Shown piece by piece: positions 45,926 to 56,032 of a stretch of 64,000 nucleotides of DNA. The stretch is from Arthrobacter psychrochitiniphilus (GTDB lineage Bacteria; Actinomycetota; Actinomycetes; Actinomycetales; Micrococcaceae). The notes under the pieces are model-generated. The model was not told where the DNA came from and made no database searches. It saw only the letters and a list, made by a program, of their open reading frames with translations. The translations under genes and the position numbers were made by a program. The stretch is from the NCBI RefSeq assembly GCF_003185915.1, contig NZ_QHLZ01000007.1, forward strand, positions 186,001 to 250,000. Reading direction: 5' to 3'. Within the stretch, counting starts at the first letter, position 1. Every line of letters starts with the position of its first letter.

Positions 45926-46438
45926 ATGACTAGACATACTCTTTCCGTACTGGTTGAAGATAAACCCGGTGTATTGACCCGGGTGGCCAGCATGTTTGCC
46001 CGCCGCGCCTTCAATATCAACTCACTTGCTGTTGGCCCCACCGAGATTGTGGGTATTTCCCGCATGACGGTAGTGGTTGATGCAGACGGGGACTTGATTG
46101 AACAAGTCACCAAACAACTGAACAAGCTGGTCAACGTCATCAAGATCGTTGAACTCGTTCCAGAGAATTCCGTGCAGCGGGACCACATCCTGGTCAAGGT
46201 GCGTGCGGACGCCGCGACGAGACTGCAAGTAACCCAAGCTGCAGATCTCTTCCGTGCCTCAGTGGTTGACGTGTCTACAGACTCGCTGACCATTGAAGCC
46301 ACTGGCTACGCTGACAAGCTGGCCGCCTTGCTCGCAGTCCTGGAACCCTTCGGGATCCGGGAAATCGTGCAATCAGGCACCTTGGCCGTTGGGCGGGGAA
46401 GCCGTTCCATGAGCGATCGGGCGCTGCGCGCTTCCTAG
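45926..46438 (+). CDS. ilvN: Acetolactate synthase, small regulatory subunit
   Basis: A 170-residue subunit. The N-terminal ACT domain (HTLSVLVEDKPGVLTRVASMFARRAFNINSLAVG) binds valine for feedback inhibition, and a C-terminal domain contacts IlvB. It starts 3 bases after ilvB; the purine-rich end of ilvB (GAGGAGGACTAAGG) serves as ribosome binding site. Confidence 0.96.
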   Translation: MTRHTLSVLVEDKPGVLTRVASMFARRAFNINSLAVGPTEIVGISRMTVVVDADGDLIEQVTKQLNKLVNVIKIVELVPENSVQRDHILVKVRADAATRLQVTQAADLFRASVVDVSTDSLTIEATGYADKLAALLAVLEPFGIREIVQSGTLAVGRGSRSMSDRALRAS

Positions 46439-46449
46439 CGCACGGCCCA

Positions 46450-46474
46450 CCAGGACCTGCAGGGCAGGTCCTGG
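46450..46474 (+). other. Hairpin between ilvN and ilvC
   Basis: CCAGGACCTGC and GCAGGTCCTGG form a perfect 11-base stem with loop AGG, 12 bases after the ilvN stop. There is no U-run, so it is more likely a processing or mRNA-stability element than a full terminator. Confidence 0.6.
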
Positions 46475-46478
46475 ATGA

Positions 46479-47555
<1,077 letters not shown>

Positions 47556-47567
47556 TCCCCATTCCCT

Positions 47568-47603
47568 CCCAACTGTTGGTTCGCTAGCGAACCAACAGTT
47601 GGG
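47568..47603 (+). terminator. 36-bp perfect palindrome after ilvC
   Basis: CCCAACTGTTGGTTCGCT is followed directly by its exact complement, 12 bases after the ilvC stop. As RNA it folds into a hairpin around a CTAG centre and probably ends or protects the ilvBNC transcript; GTCCC follows rather than a U-run. Confidence 0.7.
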
Positions 47604-47614
47604 TCCCTCGGGAA

Positions 47615-47656
47615 TGTGGGCCCAAGCGTGTGGGCCCAAGCGTGTGGGCCCAGCGC
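47615..47656. repeat. 14-bp tandem repeat between ilvC and serA
   Basis: TGTGGGCCCAAGCG occurs at 47615-47628 and 47629-47642 and partially after (TGTGGGCCCAGCGC). Each copy contains the palindrome GGGCCC. Confidence 0.9.
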
Positions 47657-47743
47657 TCTACGTCCGGCTGCTGGACAAATGCGACTTAGATCATGTGATT
47701 TATATCGCTTGCGTCGAACTTCCCGCCATATATTACGGCACCG

Positions 47744-47777
47744 AAGCCGGTCTCCCATAAACTGGAGACCGGCTTTT
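47744..47777 (+). terminator. Intrinsic terminator in the serA leader
   Basis: AAGCCGGTCTCC and GGAGACCGGCTT form a 12-base stem with loop CATAAACT, followed by TTTT. It is 79 bases upstream of the serA start. It may be a second terminator of the ilv operon or, if transcription begins before it, an attenuator of serA. Confidence 0.85.
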
Positions 47778-47855
47778 GTCGTTGCTAGGGCACCACAAAA
47801 ACCATTCACCAAAATCCCCACAAGAACACTAAACGACAAGCTAAAGAGGTCACAG

Positions 47856-49451
47856 GTGAGCGCCACCAAACCAGTAGTACTCCTCGCGGAGGAACTTTCG
47901 CCCGCAACGATCGAGGCATTGGGCCCCGATTTTGAGATCCGCCAGACGGACGGAGCTGACCGTGCCGCTCTGCTGTCCGCCATTGTTGACGTCGATGCGA
48001 TCCTGGTCCGCTCCGCAACGCAGGTGGATGCCGAAGCCATTGCTGCTGCCAAGAACTTGAAGGTCATTGCCCGTGCCGGCGTGGGGCTGGACAACGTTGA
48101 CATCAAGGCCGCAACGCAGGCCGGTGTCATGGTGGTCAACGCCCCGACGTCGAACATTGTTTCTGCCGCCGAGCTGACCATTGGCCACATCCTCTCCCTG
48201 GCCCGCCACATCCCGGCCGCCAGCACCGCATTGAAAAACGGTGAATGGAAGCGCTCCAAGTACACCGGCACGGAACTGCTGGAAAAGAAGCTGGGCATCA
48301 TCGGGCTGGGCCGTATTGGCGCCCTGATCACCGAACGCGCCAAGGCCTTCGGCATGGAAATCATTGCCTACGACCCCTACGTCACCTCTGCCCGTGCCGC
48401 GAGCCTGGGCGTGCAACTTGTCTCTCTCGATGAGTTGCTGGAACAGGGCGACTTCATCACGATCCACATGCCGCGCACCCCGGAAACCCTGGGCATGATC
48501 GGTACCGAGGCCTTCGCGAAAATGAAGAAGACCGCTTACGTCATCAACGTGGCCCGTGGCGGTCTCATCGATGAGGCGGCGCTGAACATTGCCTTGCGTG
48601 AGGGTGAAATTGCCGGTGCCGGCATTGATGTGTTCGTGAAGGAACCAGCCACCGACGTTGACTTCCTGGGCCTGGATAACGTCATCGCCACCCCGCACCT
48701 GGGTGCTTCCACCGATGAAGCGCAGGAGAAGGCCGGAGTTTCCGTAGCCAAGTCCGTTCGCCTGGCCCTGGCCGGCGAATTGGTGCCCGACGCCGTAAAC
48801 GTGGCCGGTGGTGTCATTGCCGCCGAGGTCCGCCCCGGCATCCCGCTGATCGAGAAGCTGGGCCGCATCTTCACCGCGCTGACCCACGCCTCGGTGACCC
48901 AGATCGACGTCGAAGTCGCTGGCGAAATTGCTGCCTTGGACGTTAAGGCACTGGAACTTTCAGCGCTCAAGGGCGTCTTCAAGGACGTAGTTTCCGAGCA
49001 GGTCTCCTACGTCAATGCCCCGATTTTGGCGCAGCAGCGCGGCATCAAGACCAACCTGATCACCACGCTGGAATCAACCGATTACCGCAACGTGCTGACC
49101 ATTCGCGGCGCCTTGTCTGATGATTCTCAGATCTCCGTCTCAGGTACTTTGACCGGCCCGAAGCAGATCCAAAAGATTGTGGCCGTCAATGGCTACGAGC
49201 TGGAAATCCCCATGAGCGATCACCTCTTGGTGATCTCTTACGCTGACCGTCCCGGTGTAGTAGGTACCCTCGGCCGTATCCTTGGCGAGAATAATGTCAA
49301 TATCGCCGGCATGCAGGTTGCCCGCCACACCGAAGGCGGCCAAGCACTGGCCCTCATCACTGTGGACAGCACCGTGCCGCAGGAGCTGCTGGATTCGATC
49401 AAGACCGAAATCGGCGCCACCATGGCCCGTGAGGTCGATCTGGAAGACTAA
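47856..49451 (+). CDS. serA: D-3-phosphoglycerate dehydrogenase
   Basis: A 531-residue enzyme, first step of serine synthesis. NAD-binding GLGRIGALITERAKAFGM, the ARGGLIDEAALNIAL and TPHLGASTDEAQEKAG segments carry the catalytic residues. An intervening ASB domain and a C-terminal ACT domain (HLLVISYADRPGVVGTLGRILGENNVNIAGMQVAR) mark the long type I form, regulated by serine. GTG 47856 has AGAGG 6 bases upstream; the long upstream in-frame extension is not real. Confidence 0.95.
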   Translation: MSATKPVVLLAEELSPATIEALGPDFEIRQTDGADRAALLSAIVDVDAILVRSATQVDAEAIAAAKNLKVIARAGVGLDNVDIKAATQAGVMVVNAPTSNIVSAAELTIGHILSLARHIPAASTALKNGEWKRSKYTGTELLEKKLGIIGLGRIGALITERAKAFGMEIIAYDPYVTSARAASLGVQLVSLDELLEQGDFITIHMPRTPETLGMIGTEAFAKMKKTAYVINVARGGLIDEAALNIALREGEIAGAGIDVFVKEPATDVDFLGLDNVIATPHLGASTDEAQEKAGVSVAKSVRLALAGELVPDAVNVAGGVIAAEVRPGIPLIEKLGRIFTALTHASVTQIDVEVAGEIAALDVKALELSALKGVFKDVVSEQVSYVNAPILAQQRGIKTNLITTLESTDYRNVLTIRGALSDDSQISVSGTLTGPKQIQKIVAVNGYELEIPMSDHLLVISYADRPGVVGTLGRILGENNVNIAGMQVARHTEGGQALALITVDSTVPQELLDSIKTEIGATMAREVDLED

Positions 49452-49489
49452 TCCCCACGCCCTCCCAAGGGACCCCAGTGCCGAAAGTT

Positions 49490-49577
49490 GAAGTCGCGAT
49501 TCCCGGAGCGGGGATGGATTTCCAAGGTCGCCCTGCGACCGCAGAAATCTTACTGCCCGCGAGGGGATCGCGACTTC
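49490..49577. other. Nested inverted repeats between serA and metG
   Basis: GAAGTCGCGATTCCC (49490-49504) pairs with GGGGATCGCGACTTC (49563-49577) in 15 positions including one G-U. Inside lies GGTCGC-CCT-GCGACC (49526-49540). No U-run follows. It may be a terminator of serA or a structured RNA element. Confidence 0.5.
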
Positions 49578-49658
49578 GGCGTTTAACCGCAGAGTAGGTG
49601 CCGCCGTCGTGCGTCAACGGCAGAGGGGACACGAATCAACAATTCCCAGATTTCACGG

Positions 49659-49664
49659 TAAATT
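49659..49664 (+). promoter_or_regulatory. TAAATT -10 box, leaderless start of metG
   Basis: TAAATT is followed by TAGGGG and the GTG at 49671. Confidence 0.45.
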
Positions 49665-49670
49665 TAGGGG

Positions 49671-51251
49671 GTGAGCACTACTGACTCGGCCAAGACGCCT
49701 TACTACCTGACCACCGCCATTACGTACCCCAACGGCGATCCGCACATTGGGCACGCCTACGAGTACATCGCAGCTGACGCCATGGCACGCTTCAAGCGCC
49801 TTGACGGGTATGACGTGAAGTTCGTGACGGGTACGGATGAGCATGGCATGAAGATCGCGCAGACGGCCGAGAAGGAAGGCCTGAGTCCCAAGGAACTCGT
49901 GGACCGCAATGTCACCATCTTCAAGGACACGCACCAGGCGCTGGGCATCAGCTATGACCGTTTCATCCGCACCACGGACGCCGATCACTACGCTGCATCA
50001 CAGGCCATCTGGAAGAAAATGGAAGATGCCGGGGATATCTACCTGGGCAAATATGAGGGCTGGTATTCGGTCCGTGACGAGGCCTACTACGGCGAAGACG
50101 AGACGGAACTGCGCGAGGACGGCAAGCGTTACTCCAAGGTCACCGATACGGAACTGACCTGGACCGAAGAGGAAAGCTACTTCTTCCGCCTCTCCAACTA
50201 CCAGGACAAGCTGCTGGCCCTCTACGCCGACCAGCCGGAATTTGGTGCCCCACGCACCCGCTTCAACGAAGTGATCAGCTTCGTCAAGGGCGGGCTGGAA
50301 GATCTCTCCGTCAGCCGCACCACCTTCGACTGGGGCGTTCCCGTTCCGGGCAATAACAAGCACGTCATGTACGTGTGGGTTGACGCGCTGACCAACTACA
50401 TCACGGCCGTTGGTTACCCGGATGTGGACTCCGAAGCCTTCAAGAAGTACTGGCCCGCCGATGTCCACATCATTGGCAAGGACATCTCCCGCTTCCACGC
50501 CGTGTACTGGCCGGCGTTCCTCATGTCTGCCGGGCTGGAACTGCCCAAGCGCGTCATGATCCACGGTTTCTTGCACAACAACGGCGTGAAGATGTCCAAG
50601 TCATTGGGCAACGTGGTGGCTCCGGCCGATTGGGTTGCCCAATACGGCCTGGACCAGGTGCGTTTCTTCTTGCTGCGCGAGGTGCCCTTTGGCGCGGACG
50701 GCTCCTACAACCATGACGCCGTGGTGGGCCGGATGAACTCCGACCTCGCCAACAACTTAGGCAATCTGGCCCAGCGTTCTCTGTCCATGGTGGCGAAGAA
50801 CTGCGCCGGTGTAGTGCCGGCTCATGGCGAGTTCACCGAAGCCGATGAGAGCATTCTGGCCGCGGCCCGTGCCCTTTTAGAACATTCCCGCGCCACCTAC
50901 CAGGTCCAGGATTTCCACGGCTCGCTGGAAAAGATCTGGCACGTTCTGGGAGACACCAACGCCTACTTCGCCGACCAGGCCCCCTGGGTGCTGCGCAAGA
51001 CTGACGTCCCCCGTATGGAAACCGTGCTGTATGTGACCCTCGAGGTGCTGCGCATGGTCTCGATCCTCATCCAGCCCGTTATGCCGGACGCCTCGGCGAA
51101 GCTGCTAACTGTGTTGGGCCAGGGGGGATCGGCGGACGACGCCGTTCGCCAGTTCGCTGCCATTTCCACACCTCTGGTTCCCGGTACGGTACTGCCCGCT
51201 CCGGCGCCGATCTTTCCCAAGTACGAGGAACCCGCGCCCGTCGAGGCATAG
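49671..51251 (+). CDS. metG: Methionyl-tRNA synthetase
   Basis: A 526-residue class I synthetase. [13 protein letters not shown] is the HIGH motif (about residues 20-32) and MSKSLGNVV the KMSKS loop near residue 307; the C-terminal part is the anticodon-binding helical domain. It lacks the extra C-terminal dimerisation domain of the long form, as usual for actinobacterial MetG. A GTG start with leaderless pattern. Confidence 0.95.
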   Translation: MSTTDSAKTPYYLTTAITYPNGDPHIGHAYEYIAADAMARFKRLDGYDVKFVTGTDEHGMKIAQTAEKEGLSPKELVDRNVTIFKDTHQALGISYDRFIRTTDADHYAASQAIWKKMEDAGDIYLGKYEGWYSVRDEAYYGEDETELREDGKRYSKVTDTELTWTEEESYFFRLSNYQDKLLALYADQPEFGAPRTRFNEVISFVKGGLEDLSVSRTTFDWGVPVPGNNKHVMYVWVDALTNYITAVGYPDVDSEAFKKYWPADVHIIGKDISRFHAVYWPAFLMSAGLELPKRVMIHGFLHNNGVKMSKSLGNVVAPADWVAQYGLDQVRFFLLREVPFGADGSYNHDAVVGRMNSDLANNLGNLAQRSLSMVAKNCAGVVPAHGEFTEADESILAAARALLEHSRATYQVQDFHGSLEKIWHVLGDTNAYFADQAPWVLRKTDVPRMETVLYVTLEVLRMVSILIQPVMPDASAKLLTVLGQGGSADDAVRQFAAISTPLVPGTVLPAPAPIFPKYEEPAPVEA

Positions 51252-51271
51252 GGTGCACGCATCTGGAGAAT

Positions 51272-51337
51272 GGGACGGCGTTCGCGGATAAAGATGGTGT
51301 TAGCGCGCCGTCCTTATCCGCGAACGCCGTCCCTTTT
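51272..51337. terminator. Long inverted repeat between metG and the convergent gene
   Basis: Arms of 20 bases (51272-51291 and 51314-51333), GGGACGGCGTTCGCGGATAA and its complement, enclose a 22-base loop and are followed by TTTT. It acts as terminator of metG. The arm is 17 of 20 identical to the arm of the repeat at 52448-52513. Confidence 0.75.
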
Positions 51338-51348
51338 CGCCGATCGGG

Positions 51349-52353
51349 CTACTGCCGCCGAAGTCCAGCCTCGTGCAGCACGCGAATGAACCGCTCCTGG
51401 TTCATGATGTCCTTCCAATCCCACCGGACAAACCTGACACCTTGTGCTCGAATTTGATCCTCGCGCCACTTTTCCTTTATGACCCGCTGCTGGGTAGTCA
51501 GTCCGCTACCCCAGTCAGCGCGCAGGTATTTACCCATGCCATCGAACTCGCCGGCAAGATTGAGTTCCTTGAACCAGAAGTCCGTGTACGCGTTGCTGCC
51601 GTCTCGCAGTATGAAGTGTTTTTGTAGCTCGGGTGCGGGGAATCCGAGCAGGTGCATCTTGGCGCGGCTGATCGATTCGCCCGCCGACTCCGACAAGGGA
51701 GACGCGAAATTGATGACAGCTAGAGCCCGCTTCTGTGCTGCCTTCGTTGGTAGTTCACCGGCGGCGGCAATGAGGTCTTCGCGCCGCAGCGCCGGCCCCT
51801 GCGGGTAAGTGCTCTGCCAGAGCGGCGTGCGTAGTGTCGGCTCCGCATCACGAGCGGTGAAGTGGTTGTAGGCTCGTTGGCGGTTGGAGGTGCGCAGGCT
51901 GGAGTCACAGATTGCAACCGCATAGGGAAAATCAAAGCTGAGGATCAACTGCAAGACGGTGTCCACTTTCCCGGTCAGCAGGAACGAGCCGCACCGTTGT
52001 ACCCGCTCCGTCATGGAGCCGCGGTGGCGGTCCACCCCGTTTTCGTTCCGTCCGCCTCGCATTGCCTCAGTCATGACATGCAGACGTTCCGGTACGCCGA
52101 CCATCCACAATCCCCAGAGGAGTGCTGCCGTTGCGTGGCAGAAAACGGGTTGCTGTGGGGTTGCTACCTGAAAAGCTGAGGCAGTCAGGCCGTACCGCTG
52201 CATTGGGCTGAGCTCGCGGAATTCGGTGCTGTTCACGTAAACGCCACGGTGCACCCGCGTCAGCTGGCCCTTGTTACACAGGTCCACCAGCTCCCGGCGG
52301 TCTCGGCCTGACTTTTCAAAGTCGGCGGGAATTATCAGTCGTGGCGTGCTCAT
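51349..52353 (-). CDS. AbiEi-antitoxin-like / DUF559-like nuclease-fold protein
   Basis: A 334-residue protein of a type common in Actinobacteria. Residues 1-70 (RDRRELVDLCNKGQLTRVHRGVYVN) form a winged helix like the AbiEi antitoxin N-terminal domain. The C-terminal 110 residues look like a Vsr/DUF559 nuclease fold: an early Glu in ESAGESISRAKMH, then TDFWFKELNLAGEFDGMGKY (D, E-x-D, K) and RFVRWDWKDI. No cognate AbiEii toxin gene is adjacent. Whether it cuts DNA is unknown. It lies between two related inverted repeats. Confidence 0.7.
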   Translation of the reverse strand: MSTPRLIIPADFEKSGRDRRELVDLCNKGQLTRVHRGVYVNSTEFRELSPMQRYGLTASAFQVATPQQPVFCHATAALLWGLWMVGVPERLHVMTEAMRGGRNENGVDRHRGSMTERVQRCGSFLLTGKVDTVLQLILSFDFPYAVAICDSSLRTSNRQRAYNHFTARDAEPTLRTPLWQSTYPQGPALRREDLIAAAGELPTKAAQKRALAVINFASPLSESAGESISRAKMHLLGFPAPELQKHFILRDGSNAYTDFWFKELNLAGEFDGMGKYLRADWGSGLTTQQRVIKEKWREDQIRAQGVRFVRWDWKDIMNQERFIRVLHEAGLRRQ

Positions 52354-52447
52354 GAATCAAGCGTCTCATCACGCAGCGTGCCGAAGCAGAGGCAGCCGGC
52401 CCGCCTGTGGATAACTTGTTGCGTTGCCCATGTACCTCAAATCGTGA

Positions 52448-52513
52448 AAAGGACGGCGCTTGCGGATAAGGACGGTCGTAGACGACCGTCCTTATCCGCA
52501 AGCGCCGTCCTTT
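52448..52513. terminator. 66-bp nearly perfect palindrome (32-base arms)
   Basis: The arm at 52448-52479 is exactly complementary to 52482-52513 around a central AG. The outer 20 bases match the repeat at 51272. It lies downstream of the ABC exporter operon (minus strand) and upstream of the AbiEi-like gene, so terminator function for the exporter operon is likely. T residues end the outer arm. Confidence 0.75.
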
Positions 52514-52550
52514 ATCCAGAGGTGGCCGCAACATACGCGGATTACCCGCC

Positions 52551-55028
52551 TCAGTCCATCGCTAAACCCTCAACGGGGGAGAGCTTCGCGGCCAGTCGGG
52601 CAGGGACCACGGAGGCCAAGAGCCCGGCAACTACCGCCACCAGCACCACTGTCAGGATTTGGCCCCACGGAATGACCGCCGTGACATCGGCAAAGGATCC
52701 CAGCGCTGCCTGCGCACCGCCCCAGCCGTATACGGCACCCAGGGCAGAACCAATGATCGCGGCAACGCCTGCAATGAGCACCGCTTCTAGAGCCAGCATG
52801 CCGCGCAACTGCCCACGTGTCAGGCCAAGCGCCCGCAGCAGGGAGTTCTCCCGGGTCCGTTCCAGCACGGACAAGGACAGGGTGTTGGCTACACCGATCA
52901 GGGCAATGAAAACGGCCACGGCCAGTAGTGCCGTGACCACAAGGAGCATCATGTCGATGACCTGGTTGAACGTGGCCTTTTCCAGCACGTCCCCACTGAC
53001 CTGATATTCGTTGACGCCCAGCGCCGTAGCCAGCGAGGTCCGCAAATCCATCAGGGCGTTGGCCTCCAACGATTCATTCACGGAGATCCACAACGGTGCT
53101 GCCGCCTCCCGTCGCAGCGGGTCATTCGCTGCAACGGGCGGGAACGCGTCGAGGGAGACCACCGCCATCAGTTCATACGTTGTGGACGGGGTGGCGGCGA
53201 TGTTGGTGGTCTGGGTTCCGGAATTCAACGTGGCAGTGGTGGCCTTGACATCTTTGGGCAGCACCACCGAGGTCCGTGTGGGACGGTTAGCGGAATTTGC
53301 CAGCAGAGCCGCCGCATCGGCGTCGTGAATCCCGTAAGCCGGAATCTGCAGGTCCCCGGCAGTCACCGTGCCCACCAAATCCAGCCGGGCGATCTGTTTG
53401 ACGCCGGGCAGGGCTGCGGCGGCGGAGAGCTGATCCGCGGTGATGGCCGGCTCGCCGGGGTAGGCCTGCACCGACAGGTCCACGGGGTAACGGCTGTCCA
53501 GCTGGGAGTCGAAGGCCTGCCGGGCCGTGGCCGCTCCTGTCATCATCATGGTCACGAGCGTGACGCCAATGAGCAGGGCGGACGCCGTGGCCGTGGTCCG
53601 GCGCGGGTTGCGCACGGCGTTGGCAGCAGCCATCGTGCCTGGCACCCCGGCAGGCACGGCGAGGGTGCCAGCCAGCGCAACGAGCTTGGGCACGAACAGC
53701 GTGGCCGCCATGATGACACCCACAAAGGATGCCGCTCCGGCAGGCAAAGCTATCAGCAGGTTGGTGGAAATGCCGCCATACACAAGGCCAACGCCACCGG
53801 CCAGCAGGAGCACCACACCAACAACCAGGCGCAAGCGGCCGCCGGTGTTGTGCACGCTCGCATCATCAACGGGACGCAGTGCGGCCAGCGGGGCCACGGC
53901 AGTTGCGGCCCGGGCCGGGACCAGGGCGGCGAGCACCGTCAACAATGTGCCCACAACCAGTCCGGCAACAATGGCCGACGGCGGCACCGCCAAAGTGGCG
54001 AAGGCAAAGTTGGGATTTTGGCCCAGTAGGGTCAAAACGAGTGCCATGGTGCCGGTGGCGACGAGCACGCCTAGGACCGAGGCAATAAACCCAACAGCTA
54101 TGGCTTCGACCATGACGGAGTTACGCACCTGTGCACGGCTGGCGCCAATACAACGCAGCAAGGCCAGTTCGCGGGTCCGCTGGGCCACCAGTACGGAGAA
54201 AGTGTTTGAAACAACCAGTGCCGCCACCAGCAGGGCAACGGCGGCGAACGCGAGCAGCACGATGGTCAGCTGGTCCTGGCCGCCGGTCAACAGAGAGACC
54301 TGCTGCGTAGTCTGCTCATCCGGCGTCAGGATTGTGTCCGCCGGCTGATCCAACGTGGTGGCCAGGGCTGCCTTGGCATCTGCAACAGACACGCCCGGTT
54401 TGAGCAGCACCGAGATGCCGGTAAAGCCGGAATCGGGGTAACTGAGTTTCTCCACAGCGGCTGTTGTGCCCACGAACTGTGCGGTGCCAGATGACATTGG
54501 GTCGAACGAGGCAGCCATGATGCCGGAGACTGTGGCGTGCAGTGAGGCAGGCTCCTTGCCGCCAGCATCCGCTGACATGGTGACCTTGCTGCCCAGGGAA
54601 AGTGAGTTGCGCTCGGCCGTGACGCGGTCAACCACCACGTCAGCATCCTTGGTAGGCCACGCACCCGAGAGCAGTTTCACTGGTTCCAGGGCCGGATCCG
54701 TGGGCACATCACGTAGTTGTGCGCCGACGGAAGCCTTGCCCAGATTCGTCTGCAGGAACAATGGACGCTGACCAGAGGAGGCGCCAACAACAGGTGAGCT
54801 CGTCACGGCGGCCAGTTCCGCCGTCGTCAATGGGGTTTGGGTGGGAGGGGAGATGACAAGGTCCGCCGAGGCGTAGGACTGGCCCAGGGATTCCTTCAGT
54901 GAGGCTTTCGTGGAGGCGTTGACCATGAGGGTGGCGGAGAGGAAGGCGACTGCCAGCAGCACGGCCAGGGTGATGGCGATGAAGCGGCGCGAATGGGATT
55001 TGAGTTGGCTCAGGGAAACTTGCAGCAT
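52551..55028 (-). CDS. ABC transporter permease, FtsX/MacB type
   Basis: An 825-residue permease with an N-terminal helix (FIAITLAVLLAVAFLSATLMV), an external MacB-like core domain, three helices around residues 255-370, a second group near 400-475, another external domain, and three final helices (about 700-815). The FtsX regions LVVSNTFSVLVAQRTRELALLRCIGASRAQV and IGVANTLSLSVLERTRENSLLRALGLTRGQL are repeated. It pairs with the following ATPase as an exporter or mechanotransmission complex; the substrate is unknown. Confidence 0.9.
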   Translation of the reverse strand: MLQVSLSQLKSHSRRFIAITLAVLLAVAFLSATLMVNASTKASLKESLGQSYASADLVISPPTQTPLTTAELAAVTSSPVVGASSGQRPLFLQTNLGKASVGAQLRDVPTDPALEPVKLLSGAWPTKDADVVVDRVTAERNSLSLGSKVTMSADAGGKEPASLHATVSGIMAASFDPMSSGTAQFVGTTAAVEKLSYPDSGFTGISVLLKPGVSVADAKAALATTLDQPADTILTPDEQTTQQVSLLTGGQDQLTIVLLAFAAVALLVAALVVSNTFSVLVAQRTRELALLRCIGASRAQVRNSVMVEAIAVGFIASVLGVLVATGTMALVLTLLGQNPNFAFATLAVPPSAIVAGLVVGTLLTVLAALVPARAATAVAPLAALRPVDDASVHNTGGRLRLVVGVVLLLAGGVGLVYGGISTNLLIALPAGAASFVGVIMAATLFVPKLVALAGTLAVPAGVPGTMAAANAVRNPRRTTATASALLIGVTLVTMMMTGAATARQAFDSQLDSRYPVDLSVQAYPGEPAITADQLSAAAALPGVKQIARLDLVGTVTAGDLQIPAYGIHDADAAALLANSANRPTRTSVVLPKDVKATTATLNSGTQTTNIAATPSTTYELMAVVSLDAFPPVAANDPLRREAAAPLWISVNESLEANALMDLRTSLATALGVNEYQVSGDVLEKATFNQVIDMMLLVVTALLAVAVFIALIGVANTLSLSVLERTRENSLLRALGLTRGQLRGMLALEAVLIAGVAAIIGSALGAVYGWGGAQAALGSFADVTAVIPWGQILTVVLVAVVAGLLASVVPARLAAKLSPVEGLAMD

Positions 55029-55031
55029 GAG

Positions 55032-55784
55032 TTAGGCCCCCAGTGATGCCAGCGAGGCCAGCACCGAATCAGCGGTGGGGTTTTCCAGTTCGCCCACCAG
55101 CTCGCCGTCGTTCATCAAGACAACACGGTCGGCGTAGGAGGCGGCCACGGGGTCGTGCGTGACCATGATGATGGACTGGCCCATCTCACGAGAGGAGCGG
55201 CGCAGCATGCCCAAGACCTCGGCGCCAGAGCGCGAATCGAGGTTGCCGGTGGGTTCGTCGCCGAAGATGACGTCGGGGCGGGTGAGTAGGGCACGAGCCA
55301 CGGCCACGCGCTGCTGCTGGCCGCCGGAGAGCTCGTGCGGCTTGTGCTTGAGGCGGTCAGTGAGGCCCAACGTGGAGGTGATGAACGTGAACCATTCATT
55401 ATCTACGGTGCCGCCGGCCAGCGCCACGGGAAGGGTGATATTGGCTTCGGCACTCAACGTCGGGACCAAGTTGAAAGCCTGGAACACGAAGCCGATCCGG
55501 TCACGGCGCAGTTGTGTCAACGCCTTGTCGTTGAGGGCGGTCAGTTCCGTCTCGCCCAGGTGGATGGTGCCGGAGGTGACTGAATCCAGCCCGGCAAGGC
55601 AATGCATCAGTGTAGATTTACCGGAGCCGGAGGGGCCCATGATGGCGGTGAATTGGCCGGCCGGGAACTTCAGGTCAACGCCCTTCAAGGCCGTCACCTC
55701 GGTCTCGCCCTTGCCGTAGGTCTTGCGCAAGCCGCGGGCCTGAACCGCCAGCGTGCGCTGTGAATTCTCAGGAGTGATGGTCAT
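55032..55784 (-). CDS. ABC transporter ATP-binding protein, MacB/LolD type
   Basis: A 250-residue ATPase: Walker A GPSGSGKST, signature LSGGQQQRVAVARALLTRPDVIFGDEP with Walker B, and the H-loop VTHDPVAASYADR. It precedes the permease gene by 3 bases and is first in the operon. A TAGGCT box 6 bases before the ATG (55791-55796) indicates leaderless transcription. The nearby NarL-type two-component system may control it, by analogy with many exporters; this is inference. Confidence 0.92.
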   Translation of the reverse strand: MTITPENSQRTLAVQARGLRKTYGKGETEVTALKGVDLKFPAGQFTAIMGPSGSGKSTLMHCLAGLDSVTSGTIHLGETELTALNDKALTQLRRDRIGFVFQAFNLVPTLSAEANITLPVALAGGTVDNEWFTFITSTLGLTDRLKHKPHELSGGQQQRVAVARALLTRPDVIFGDEPTGNLDSRSGAEVLGMLRRSSREMGQSIIMVTHDPVAASYADRVVLMNDGELVGELENPTADSVLASLASLGA

Positions 55785-55790
55785 GGAACC

Positions 55791-55796
55791 AGCCTA
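55791..55796 (-). promoter_or_regulatory. TAGGCT -10 box, leaderless start of the ABC exporter operon
   Basis: Reads TAGGCT on the minus strand, with GGTTCC before the ATG at 55784. Confidence 0.45.
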
Positions 55797-56032
55797 TTTT
55801 GCTTGGCGGGCGCAGGGATCGGAGCCGGGGTGGATATCGCCGTGATGTTCGACGCCGGCCCCTCCTACCGTGGGTGGAGGTGCCTTGCGCTGTGGCGGGG
55901 CAGAGTCAGTGGACACTCGGGGCAGGGCGGAACTGTAGGCTCCATTACCATGGGGCCTGAACGTCAAAAAGTTCTACTACGGTGAGGACCGATTCGAGGT
56001 TAAGAGGCATACGCAGAAAGGTTGGCGCAGAC

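Noticed and set aside
47616..47855. 80-residue upstream extension of SerA
   Set aside because: It runs through the 14-bp repeats and the intrinsic terminator; GTG 47856 has a ribosome binding site and starts where SerA similarity starts.
51272..52513. Insertion sequence bounded by inverted repeats
   Set aside because: The enclosed gene is not a transposase and each boundary is itself a complete palindrome; no target-site duplication is evident. The weaker idea of a small mobile unit is kept as a finding.
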